Assembly (NCBI GenBank): GCA_029582155.1
Contig: CM055899.1
Span: 85,786,056 to 85,850,055 of the forward strand
Source of the DNA: Panopea generosa
Lineage: Eukaryota > Mollusca > Bivalvia > Adapedonta > Hiatellidae
DNA length: 64,000 bases
Direction: 5' to 3'
Below the pieces are notes generated by a model. That model saw only the letters and a list, made by a program, of their open reading frames with translations, was not told the origin of the DNA and searched no databases. The position numbers and the translations under genes are program-made. How positions within the stretch are numbered: the stretch's first letter is position 1; each line of letters opens with the position of its first letter. Shown in pieces: positions 36,401 through 50,300 of the stretch.

Positions 36401-39400
36401 CCCCCCAACATTCACAACCCTAGCCACATGGCATGTGCCACTGTCAGAGTTTCTGGAGGGAGAGTTCGAGTTCCAGTCCGTGTTTTCCCAGGGCGGGGTT
36501 GAGGTTGCCTCCACCATTAGAAGCATTGATACAGATTCTGCTAGAAAGGTAGGTAACTCTATACGTCTTGATGCAGCTTTTTATTAGAGTTTGATTGTTT
36601 TTTACTTACATATAAATATATATATATAATAATTCTCCTGTTTTTTATTATATACTGGTGGATGTTTCTGGGTGGTTGGTTATAATATTTTCTCATCATT
36701 TGCTTCCTAAATTAAATTTAGTAATATAAGAACACATATAGATGGACACATATAAAAAAACATATACAGATAAACATAAAACATGCAACATAACACATAT
36801 ATGCATGTGGCATGATATACAAGTATTTTTGATAACACAAATCACTATCATTTGGTAACACATACAAATATGTAACACATATCTTTGATAACTCAAAAGC
36901 AATCACATGTCATATACAAATGTATATTGAACATACAAATGTATGTTGTTACCCATACAGATAACATATTGAACATACAAAATTGCAATGTATGGAGTCA
37001 TGTTACAGAAACAAATTTGTAACAAATACATATACAATCATGGTATATGTAAAACACAATAAACACAAAGATGTGACATGATTATACATATAATGTAAAC
37101 ACAAATATATGACAGATAAGAAACATCTACACAGGTAACTCATACAAACATACATACATACATACACACATACACACATACACACACACACACACACATA
37201 CACACATACATATGTGTCACACAAACATGTAATAAACTTGCCTGTGTAATCATTAAAGTCTATGTTTCTTTCATCATTATATGTACCCCAGAATAAACGT
37301 GTCACACAAACATGTAATAAACATGCCTGTGTAATCATTAAAGTCTATGTTTCTTTCATCATTACCCATCATATAGACAGTATACCCTGGAATAAACGTG
37401 TCTCACAAACATGTAATAAACATGCCTGTGTAATAATTAAAGTCTATGTTTCTTTCATCATTACCCATCATATAGACAGTATACCCTGGAATAAACATGT
37501 CACACAAACATGTAATAACATGCCTGTGTAATAATTAAAGTCTATGTTTCTTTCATCATTACCCATCATATAGACAGTATACCCCAGAATAAACATGTCA
37601 CACAAACATGTAATAAACATGCCTGTGTAATAATTAAAGTCTATATTTCTTTCATTTACCCATCATATACACCATATACCCCAGAATAAACGTGTCTTAC
37701 AACCATGTAATAAACACGCTTGTGTAATCATTAAAGTCTATGTTTCTTCCATTATTACCCATCATATAGACCGTATACCTGGGAATAAAAGTGTCACACA
37801 AATATGTAATAAACATGCCTTTGTAATCATTTAAGTCTATGTTTCTTTCATCATTACCCATCATATAGACAGTATACCCGGGAATAAACGTGTCTCACAA
37901 ACATGTAATAAACATGCCTGTGTAATCATTAGAGTCTATGTTTCTTTCATCATTACCCATCATATAGACAGTATACCCCAGAATAAAAGTGTCACACAAA
38001 CATGTAATAAACATGCCTGTGTAATAATTAAAGTCTATGTTTCTTTCATCATTACCCATCATATAGACAGTATACCCTGGAATAAACGTGTCACACAAAC
38101 ATGTAATAAACATGCCTGTGTAATCATTAAAGTCTATGTTTGTTTCATCATTACCCATCATATAGACAGTAAACCCGGGAATAAACGTGTCACACAAACA
38201 TGTAATAAACATGCCTGTGTAATCATTAAAGTCTATGTTTCTTTCATCATTACCCATCATATAGACAGTATACCCAAGAATAAACTTGTCACACAAACAT
38301 GTAATAACATGCCTGTGTAATCATTAAAGTCTATATTTCTTTCATCATTACCCATCATATAGACAGTATACCCCAGAATAAACGTGTCACACAAACATGT
38401 AATAACATGCCTGTGTAATCATTAAAATCTATGTTTCTTTCATCATTACCCATCATATAGACAGTATACCCCAGAATAAACGTGTCACACAAACATGTAA
38501 AAAACATGCCTGTGTAATAATTAAAGTCTATATTTCTTTCATTTACCCATCATATAGACCATATACCCCAAAATAAACATGTCACACAAACATGTAATAA
38601 ACATGCCTGTGTAATAATTAAAGTCTATATTTCTTTCATTTACCCATCATATAGACCATATACCCCAGAATAAACGTGTCTCACAAACATGTAAGAAACA
38701 CGACTGTGTAATCATTAAAGTCTATGTTTCTTTCATTATTACCCATCATATAGACAGTATACCCGGGAATAAACATGTAATAAACATGCCTGTATAATCA
38801 TTAAAGTCTATGTTTCTTTCATCATTTCCAATCATATAGACAGTATACCCCAGAATAAACGTGTCACACAAACATGTAATTAACATGCCTGTGTAATAAT
38901 TAAAGTCTATATTTCTTTCATTTACCCATCATATAGACCATATACCCCAGAACAAACGTGTCACACAACATGTAATAAACATGCCTGTGTAATAATTAAA
39001 GTCTATATTTCTTTCATTTACCCATCATATAGACCATATACCCCAGAATAAACGTGTCTCACAAACATGTAATAAACACGCCTGTGTAATCATTAAAGTC
39101 TTTGTTTCTTTCATTATTACCCATCATATAGACAGTATACCCGGGAATAAACATGTAATAAACATGCCTGTGTAATCATTAAAGTCTATGTTTCTTTCAT
39201 TATTACCCATCATATAGACAGTATACCCGGGAATAAACATGTAATAAACACGCCTGTGTAATCATTAAAGTCTATGTTTCTTTCATCATTACCCATCATA
39301 TAGACAGTATACCCTAGAATAAACGTGTCACACAAACATGTAATAAACATGCCTGTGTAATCATTAGAGTCTATGTTTCTTTCATCATTACCCATCATAT

Positions 39401-42400
39401 AGACAGTATACCTGGGAATAAACGTGTCTCACAAACATGTAATAAACATGCCTGTGTAATCATTAAAGTTTATGTTTCTTTCATTATTACCCATCATATA
39501 GATTGTATACCCGGGAATAAACATGTAATAAACATGCCTGTGTAATCATTAAAGTCTATGTTTCTTTCATTATTACCCATCATATAGATTGTATACCCGG
39601 GAATAAACATGTAATAAACATGCCTGTGTAATCATTAAAGTCTATGTTTCTTTCATTATTACCCATCATATAGATTGTATACCCTGGAATAAACATGTAA
39701 TAAACATGCCTGTGTTATAATTAAAGTCTATGTTTCTTTCATCTTTACCCATCATATAGATTGTATACCCTGGAATAAACATGTAATAAACATGCCTGTG
39801 TAATCATTAAAGTCTATGTTTCTTTCATCATTACCCATCATATAGACCATAAACCTTGGTATAAACCCTCCAGGGGCAATACATTTTGCAAATGTGGGAC
39901 TGTTTTAAAATTTATTGTTTGATAATATTATATCTTTCTATCTTTAATAGAAATTTTCATCAAAATAAAATACCATAGAAACAAAATCTGAATAACAAAA
40001 TACAGATAAACCAATTCTAAACGAAAATATCCAAACAATAAAAGTGTTCGCTTTTGTGAATTTAGGTTACTGTGGTTGTATGTTTCATATCAATGAAAAG
40101 AAGTGATACTCATGATACATTTTAATGAAAATATCCAGGAATGGTAGAAGAGTGTTATATTATCAAATAAAATAAATTTTAAAAAAATCGATTAAGAATG
40201 TTTTATTGCTGTTTATCTGGGTGTGGTGTTTCTAAAGTCTCAGTGTATATTATGAAATATGGGCGGGCTGGGGTGCATTTCTTAATAGGGGAGTATTTAT
40301 TTTGCGGTATATGTTATTACTTTTATTTTCTTATTTATAATTTATTACCAGTATAGGTACAACATAAGGTTGTTATGGCAACCTGTGCATAACATCATTG
40401 ATTTGTTATTGTCCTATTTCATCTTGTCATCTCCTACTATATTTGTACAATCTGGTTGTGCTACCAGATGGCACCTATGTATTGCAAATATAATTCTCCT
40501 TTGTTTTTTTTTAAAACCAACTTTAATCAACCACTTACACATTGTGTTCTCTGACTTTCTAAAAATTAATTCTTTTTAGATTGACCTCATTTAGTTTAGC
40601 TTTTAGAAACTTGCCTATTGGTTTTAATTGTGTTAATGTAGCTTTACTTAGAAGTCTTGCCTTCTTGTTTATGTGTTAATTTAATCTTGTAAAGTGCTCT
40701 GTAAGCTTTTCATTAATACATCTCGCGAGACCTTACTTCTTTCCATGGCAATAATTTTGATAAAATGTGATATCAGGGGAGCCGATCTCGAGGGTCAGGA
40801 CGACTTTCTAGTCGTAATTCCAGACGAGAAGTAAGTAGCGCACGGACAACAGCTAACCACCTACACAGTAGTTAGAATGATTGAATTGTATTAGTCGGTT
40901 TTCATGTACTCTCCATATATGTTTATAATAGTTGTGTTCTGTCATTGGCTTGTATGTAATATGCTGTAAAGTTTGCTTGTATCTCCATAAATGTTTATAA
41001 TGGTTGTGTTCTGTCATTTGCTTGTTAATAATGCTGTACAGATGTTTGCATGTACTTACATGACTTATAATCTATATATGCCTGAATGTTGATGTATATT
41101 GGTGCTTTATTGCAACACGTACATATTATCATCATAATTTTAAACATGTTAAAATGTTGAAGCCCGTCTTACTAGTATATAACAAATGTTTGACATTTCT
41201 GTTACCCTCACAATGACTGGCTTTGATGACACATTGGCAATGATTCACCTACACTGTGTTAATATGTCTCAAGAGACCTCACCTATGCTCTTTAGTTTAT
41301 ATGCCTCAAGTGACCTCACCTATGAACTTCAGTTTGTATGTTTCAAGAGACCTCACCTATGATCTTCAGTTTGTCTGTCTCAAGAGACCTCACCTGTGAT
41401 CTTCAGTTTGTTTGCCTCAAGAGACCTCACCTATAATCTTCAGTTTGTATGCCTCAAGAGACCTCACCTATGATCTTCAGTTTGTATGCTTCAAGTGACC
41501 TCACCTATGATCTTCAGTTTGTATGCCTCAAGAGACTTTACCTATGATCTTCAGTTTGTATGTCTCAAGAGACCTCACCTATGACCTTGAGTTTGTATGC
41601 CTCAAGAGACCTCACCTATGATCTTCAGTTTGTATGCCTCAAGACACCTCACCTATAATCTTCAGTTTGTATGTCTCAAGAGACCTCACCTATGATCTTC
41701 AGTTTGTATGCCTCAAGAGACCTCACCTATGATCTTCAGTTTGTATGCCTCAAGAGACTTCACCTATGATCTTCAGTTTGTATGCCTCAAGAGACCTCAC
41801 CTATGATCTTCAGTTTGTATGCCTCAAGAGACCACACCTATGATCCTCAGTTTATATGCTTCAAGAGACCTCACCTATGATCTTCAGTTTGTATGTCTCA
41901 AGAGACCTCACCTATGATCTTCAGTTTTAATGCCTCAAGAGACCTCACCTATTATCTTTAGTTTATATGCCTCAAGTGACCTCACCTATGAACTTCAGTT
42001 TGTATGTTTCAAGAGACCTCACCTATGATCTTCAGTTTGTCTGTCTCAAGAGACTTCACCTGTGATCTTCAGTTTGTTTGCCTCAAGAGACCTCACCTAT
42101 AATCTTCAGTTTGTATGCCTCAAGAGACCTCACCTATGATCTTCAGTTTGTATGCCTCAAGTGACCTCACCTATGATCTTCAGTTTGTATGCCTCAAGAG
42201 ACCTCACCTATGATCTTCAGTTTGTATGTCTCAAGAGACCTCACCTATGACCTTGAGTTTGTATGCCTCAAGAGACCTCACCTATGATCTTCAGTTTGTA
42301 TGCCTCAAGAGACCTCACCTATAATCTTCAGTTTGTATGTCTCAAGAGACCTCACCTATGATCTTCAGTTTATATGCCTCAAGAGACCTCACCTATGATC

Positions 42401-44301
42401 TTCAGTTTGTATGCCTCAAGAGACCTCACCTATGATCTTCAGTTTGTATGCCTCAAGAGACCTCACCTATGATCTTGAGTTTGTATGCCTCAAGAGACTT
42501 CAACTATGATCTTCAGTTTATATGCCTCAAGAGACCTCACCTATGATCTTCAGTTTGTATGCCTCAAGACAACTCACTTATGATCTTGAGTTTGTATGCC
42601 TCAAGAGAAGTCACCTATGATCTTCAATTTGTATGCCTCGAGAGACCTCAGATATGATCTTTAGTTTGTTTACCTCAAGAGACCTAACCTATAACCTTCA
42701 GTTTGTATGCCTCAATAGACTTCAGATCTTTAGATCTCAGCTGTGGTCTTTAGTTTGCATGTCTCAAGAGACTTCACCTATGATCTTCAGTTTGTATGTC
42801 TTAAGAGACCTCACCTATGATCTTCAGTTTGTATGTCTCAAGAGACCTCACCTTTGATCTTCAGTTTGCATGTCTAAAGAGACCTCACCTATGATCTTCA
42901 GTTTGTATGCCTCAAGAGATCTCAGCTGTGGTCTTTAGTTTGCATGTCTCAAGAGACCTCACCTATGATCTTCAGTTTGTATGTCTCAAGAGATCTCAGC
43001 TGTGGTCTTTAGTTTGCATGTCTCAAGATACCTCACCTATGATCTTCAGTTTGTATGTCTCAAGACACCTCACCTATAACTTTCAGTTTGTATGCCTCAA
43101 GACACCTCACCTATGATCTTCAGTTTATATGTCTCAAGAGACCTCACCCATGATCTTCAGTTTGTATGTCTCAAGAGACCTCACCTATGATCTTCAGTTT
43201 GTATGTCTCAAGAGACCTCACCTATGATCTTCAGTTTGAATGCCTCAAGAGACCTCACCTATGATCTTCAGTTTGTATGTCTCAAGAGACCTCACCAATG
43301 ATCTTCAGTTTGTATGTCTCAAGAGACCTCATCTGTGATCTTCAGTTTGTATGCCTCAAGAGACCTCACCTATGATCTTCAGTTTGTATGTCTCAAGAGA
43401 CCTCACCCATGATCTTCAGTTTGTATGTCTCAAGACACCTCACCTATGATCTTCAATTTGTATGCCTCAAGAGGTCTCACCTATGATCTTCAGTTTTAAT
43501 GCCTCAAGAGACCTCACCTATGATCTACAGTTTATATGCCTCAAGAGACCTCACCTATAATGTGAATGTTGAATAAATAATGAAGGCATTTTATCAATGC
43601 CTTTCTTTACTTATGCCCAATGAAACTGGATGTACATATTGTACAGTACTATTTATCATATTGTACAGTACTATTCATTATATTTGCAGGGTTTTGCATT
43701 ATTAAAATATATTCATTTGCATTTTGAAAGAATTTTAGATTATTGTGTACCAGTGAGATTAATTGTCATAATTATTGGGCAGCTTAAAATGTGCTTGTCC
43801 AACAATGATCCTTATAATTCTTATCCTGACGACAAAATAAATATTTTCATATTTTCAGACGCCCACTCAAGTTATATTTATGAATTAAAAAATCTGTTGT
43901 AAAGTAAGCCTGTAAAAATATTTTACTAGAAATGTAAAAAAGGAGTTTAGTGAAAAGTTTTTTATTTAAAAATATAAGTCTAAAAAAATAATGGTGTTAT
44001 CCAATTGGAATGTTTCATATATAGATCTATATGATCCAACGGGTTTATTAATCTGTCATTTATATAGCATGTGAGTAGTCATGAATACTAACTGGATCCC
44101 ACTTATATAAAGCTATCAGTTCATGTACGTAAATTTGTCCACCCTGTCCAGATGTGTTGCATGTAATTCCATAGTATATAAGTCATGGTCAACACCAAAT
44201 TTATTTGTTTGGCAGAGGCCTTGATATTGTATCTATGGTTTGCATTCTAGCTAGGCGTACTCACCGTAGTCTGGTCTGTACATTTTCACAAATAATTTTC
44301 T

Positions 44302-44338
<37 letters not shown>

Positions 44339-47300
44339 GCTACGAAAATTAGATTGAAAACTATTTATTGATAAGGTGAAGATTAAAAAAAATGATAGTT
44401 ATTTAGGTGTAAAGTCATCTTCAACACATTGGGCATTTAACCGTCATTTGAAAATAAGAGTTTGTTAAACAGTAACTTTCTTTCTTAATGATTATGCATC
44501 AAAACAGTCGCCCATTATTGGAGAGTTACAAAGCTTCAGTAGAGCATCTATCTGCTCGGCAGACTGTGTAAGAATGCATGTTGTTTCAAATGGGTAGATA
44601 AGTTGTTGTGTCTCACTTTAAAAACAAACACTCTAACACAGATATATATAGTGCTGTAGCCAGACATTTGAGATGGAGTAGACAATCTTATCTGAACTGG
44701 GGGTGGCAGGTCCTTAAACACGCAATAATAATAATACAACTGCCATATGACTATATACAAGTGTTGCCAAGATGACTAGATCGTATAAATATGCTTTTTA
44801 AGATATTTAAGTAGATCTTTTTTTTTAATCTTAGAAGCAAAATTTTATTTTTAATTTTTGAAAATGTCAATGAGGCAATTGCAATCAATAAATTGCAATT
44901 ATTCTTATAAAAATTCTTACAACTGAGCTTTAATTCAAATCAACAGTGTAAAGCACCTTAATCTCTTTTTATGACTGAAACTGTTTCTTTTCCTTCTTCT
45001 ATCTGCATCTTTTTTCCTTTTCCTCTTTCTTTCCCCGTATTTTCTTATTATAACATTATTTTATAGAATACATTCATATAAAAAAGTTAACTGTATGTAT
45101 TATATTGAATATATTTGTAAAATGTTTGTATTATGAAATAATAAAAATTTAAAAATAAAAAAAAGAGGCAATTGCCTCCTCCTGCCTTCGTGTGGCTACA
45201 GTGCTGAAGTATTAAATTATTGTACAATGTATTATCGTCAATATTGTATATTCTCTGTTACACATATGTATTTCTTCAGTTATTGTACAATGTATTATCA
45301 TCAATATTGTATATTCTCTGTTACACATATATATTTCTTCAGTTATTGTACAATGTATTATCATCAATATTGTATATTCCCTGTTACACATATATATTTC
45401 TTCAGTTATTGTACAATGTATTATCATCAATATTGTATATTCTCTGTTACACATATATATTTCTTCAGTTATTGTACAATGTATTATCATCAATATTGTA
45501 TATTCTCTGTTACACATATATATTTCTTCAGTTATTGTACAATGTATTATCATCAATATTGTATATTCTCTGTTACACATATATATTTCTTCAGTTATTG
45601 TACAATGTATTATCATCAATATTGTATATTCTCTGTTATGCATATATATTTCTTCAATTATTGTACAATGTATTATCATCAATATTGTATATTCTCTGTT
45701 ACACATATATATTTCTTCAGTTATTGTACAATGTATTATCATCAATATTGTATATTCTCTCAGTGTTACACAGTTTGACTAATGTTCACAAATAGAAATT
45801 TTCAGCTTTATGTATAGTCATCATATCTCACTGATATCAGATTATACATTTTATGTTTTACAGATAAATGGAACTTTATTGTCATAAAGGGACATTACTC
45901 TGAATATGTATACAGTCAAATCTGTGTAAGTGGCCACCTCTTTTAAACAACCACTTGTCTTAAGCAGCCACATTTACAATTTCCAATTTCTATGCTTTTA
46001 GAGCAAATTCACCTGTTTTAAGCAATTACCTGTCTTAAAAGGCCATTTTTGTTCCTTCCCTTGACTGGCTGCTTATGACAGGTTTGACTGTATCTGAAAT
46101 GGGAGTAGCATATATATAAAAAACATTGTATAAAATGTAACAATATGTATCATACAGTCATCACATATAGTGTTTATTCCCTGTTTCACATTTTGATCAC
46201 TATTCACAAATATACCATTAGTGTCATTTTGATAGTTATGTATTAACATAACTTATCGAACATTAACTTTTGTCTCACTTGGATTGATTTCATTTATTAT
46301 CATTCATTTCCATTAAGGGACATAACTCTTTATTCTTACATGTATTACAGAAATAGAAATACTCACCTGTAAATAACTGATTAATTTGTATAAAATACTT
46401 TCATTGTCATTAAAATTTATTTCCATAACTGATATTAATCCATAATCTTTTCCATTTAATACTAGAAAAAGAATATTCACCCACTGGCTCCATTTTCACA
46501 AACATTTACTTAAAACTTAAAAACTTCTTTCTAAGAAAAACAGACAGGTGATAATGATTTTAGACTGGTTCCAGTAAAACTGCATACGGTTTTATTGATA
46601 TTGATTATATAATAGATAACCAGTCAGGACACAGTTAAGTTTTTAGGCATAGTGCCACCATTGCAAAAAGGAAGTGCTTCCGTGGGGTAGTCGCATAATG
46701 GCGGTTGTAAATAATCCTCAATTCTTCTTCTTTAAACATGCATTTTCCTATTTTTAATGCTCATTTTTTTATTTGAATGGCATTATTGATGTATTTTGAA
46801 CATTTTGATAGCATTGTCATGTTTGAATTGTGAATTTAGAAAAAAAAAATGATGCTTGGAAATTGGGGTATGAATTCATGATTTCGGAAGTCTACTTTCA
46901 CTTTGTCACCAGTGTACACACTGAGCAGAAAAAAAATCTCTTATATGACACATGACCCCTACTTTTCTCATCATATTTTGATAGTGCAGAGGTTGACAAA
47001 CAGTAAAATGTAGGTTTCACTTCTTTCATTTGGGACCCTCTATGAATGACAAGCCTTCAAACTTTTATTATTTACTATAGAATAAAGAACAAAAATCAAT
47101 GGTGGGGTTACACCTATAAGAGAGACTTGAGTGAAATGGGGGTGATTTTCCAAAATGTTAATTGTAGGTAAAATAACCTCTTTTCTACACTCTCATAGTA
47201 TTAAATGACAAATTGGAGACATTTGCTTCATAAAAAAACTCATTTTGGCAAGTGTATGCCTCAAATAAAGCATATATGTGCATATTTACATTGAAATTTC

Positions 47301-50300
47301 ATGAAAAATCACACAATTTTGAAGATTTTTTATTTTGGATGATTTAAATGTGCAATTTTTAGCATGTACATTGTATTGAATAATGTATTTTGGTAAGATA
47401 ATGTCTTCAGTGTATCATGAGACTGTTTTGGTGTAAAAATTTTAATGGAATTAGGTAAAAAAAAAATTTTATGGGTAAAATTAGTCGGAACACATCAAAA
47501 TTGCATGTCGGTCAACATCTCGCGCCTGTATATAATGATCATGTAAAAAGTGGTATTTTGACAAAAGTTTCAGTATTTAATGCCTGCAACTTGGCAGTAT
47601 TACTTCAGATTGGTAGTACTTAGCAAAAATGAGGTAATTATGAAATTAAAAAAAAACGAGTTTCCTTATAGGCATAGTGCCACCATTGCAAAAAGGAAGT
47701 GCTTCCGTGGGGTAGTCGCATAATGGCGGTTGTAAATAATCCTCAATTCTTCTTCTTTAAACATGCATTTTCCTATTTTTAATGCTCATTTTTTTATTTG
47801 AATGGCATTATTGATGTATTTTGAACATTTTGATAGCATTGTCATGTTTGAATTGTGAATTTAGAAAAAAAAAATGATGCTTGGAAATTGGGGTATGAAT
47901 TCATGATTTCGGAAGTCTACTTTCACTTTGTCACCAGTGTACACACTGAGCAGAAAAAAAATCTCTTATATGACACATGACCCCTACTTTTCTCATCATA
48001 TTTTGATAGTGCAGAGGTTGACAAACAGTAAAATGTAGGTTTCACTTCTTTCATTTGGGACCCTCTATGAATGACAAGCCTTCAAACTTTTATTATTTAC
48101 TATAGAATAAAGAACAAAAATCAATGGTGGGGTTACACCTTTAGGTGTTGAAATAAATCTTGGTGAAACAAAAGTCTGGCTCCTGTTTCACCAATAAAAA
48201 CTTAAATCTAATAAAAGCAGCCAGATGATCATGATTTTAGACTGGTTCCAGTTAAACTGCATATTGTTTCAATGAAATTGATTGTATAAAAGAGAAAAAA
48301 ACAGTCAAAATCCTTTGACACCTTTGAACACCTTTTATAGAAGGCTTTTGAATTATGGGGGAATTTTGCTTATATTAACTGACAGAGTGGAAAACAGTGC
48401 AGGAAATGTTCAGATTGCTCGTCACGAGCAATCTGAACACTTCCTACACTATTTTCAAAGGTCTCCTGTGATTGTGCGGGAAAATGGAGTATCTATGGAG
48501 TAAAGGGTTAAGTAAAATATTGGTGAAACAGAAGTCTGTATGTATCAATTTGTTGAATTAACTTAATTAAGTATCACTCATTTTTTTTAATTTCATATTC
48601 TGTAATAAAATATCTAATTCATGTAAATAAGTATCACTTATATTTGATTTCAACATCCATAAATATTCATATATACAAAGGATCATAACCTTCAGATAAA
48701 ATTATTGTGTTCTCTTAAATATTAGTAATAACATCTGTCTTAGTGGTATTTTAGAAAAAGCAAAAACAGCAAGTTCTGTTTTGTTAGCGCTTTGTCAATA
48801 GATACACTCAATGACACAACAAAGTGATGAGATAATGGTGATGACAGAACAATGGTGACGACATGATGGTGATGGAGTGATGCCATGACAGCAAAGTGAT
48901 ATTGAAAGACATGATATTACTTCATGATGCAATATTATTTGCATTTTCATCACCATGCTTTTTCTCCATCACCATCATGCCATTGCTCCATCATCATCAT
49001 GTCATTGCTCCATCATCATCATGCCATCACTCTATCACCAACATCCCATCGCTCCATCACCATCATGCAATTGCTCCATCACCATCTTGCCATCGCTCCA
49101 TCACCATCGTGCAATGGCTCAATCACCGTCATGCCATTGCTCCATCACCATCATGCCATTGCTCCATTACTGTTGTGCAATGGCTCAATCACCATCATGC
49201 CATCACTCTATCATCATCATCATGCCATCGCTCCATCACCATCATGCCATCACTCCATCACCATCATGCCATTGCTCCATCATCATCATGTCATTGCTCC
49301 ATCATCATCATTTCATTGCTCCATCATCATCATGCCATTGCTCCATCACCATCATGCCATCGCTCCATCATCATCATTTCATTGCTCCATCATCATCATT
49401 TCATTGCTCCATCATCATCATGCCATCACTCCATCACCATCTTGCCATCGCTCTATCACCATCATGCCATCGCTCCATCATCATCATGCCATTACTCCAT
49501 CACCATCATGCCATTGCTCCATCACCATCTTGCCATCGCTCTATCACCATCATGCAATTGCCTATCACCATCTTGCAATGGCTCAATCACCGTCATGCCA
49601 TCACTCTATTACCATCATGCCATTGCTCCATCACCATCATGCCATTGCTCCATCACCATCATGTCATTGCTCCATCATCATCATGCCATTGCTTCATCAC
49701 GATCATGCCATTGCTCCATCACTGTCGTGCAATGGCTCAATCACCATCATGCCATCGCTCCATCATCATCATGCCATTACTCCATCACCATCATGCCATT
49801 GCTCCATCACCATCTTGCCATCGCTCTATCACCATCATGCAATTGCCTATCACCATCATGCAATTGCTCCATCACCATCTTGCCATTGCTCCATCACCAT
49901 CGTGCAATGGCTCAATCACCATCATGCCATTGCTCCATCACCATCATGCCATTGCTCCATTACTGTTGTGCAATGGCTCAATCACCATCATGCCATCACT
50001 CTATCACCATCATGCCATCGCTCCATCACCATCATGCTATCACTCCATCACCATCATGCCATTGCTCCATCATCATCATGTCATTGCTCCATCATCATCA
50101 TTTCATTGCTCCATCATCATCATGCCATTGCTCCATCATCATCATGCCATCGCTCCATCATCATCATTTCATTGCTCCATCATCATCATTTCATTGCTCC
50201 ATCATCATCATGCCATTACTCCATCACCATCTTGCCATCGCTCTATCACCATCATGCCATCGCTCCATCATCATCATGCCATTACTCCATCACCATCATG

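Larger units (their letters stand above)
36549..40776 (+). other. LRRC43 intron 15
   Basis: Contains degenerate 'acacatata' microsatellite-like sequence (36720-37020), a (CA/TA)n run (37150-37212) and the 99-bp array (37208-39870). Nothing recognised in 39880-40770. Confidence 0.7.

Noticed and set aside
37895-39398. Minus-strand frames with MMGNDERNIDFNDYTG repeats
   Set aside because: They arise from the 99-bp period (33 codons). Copies with the 86-bp variant break them, and there is no gene context.
41262-43560. CRISPR-like regular array
   Set aside because: Units are contiguous 37-bp tandem copies without unique spacers, in a eukaryotic intron. The same applies to the 22-, 27- and 30-bp arrays.
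45212-45795. Overlapping 177-191 codon frames on both strands
   Set aside because: 63-bp tandem repeat artefact. Both strands are open and composition is low-complexity.
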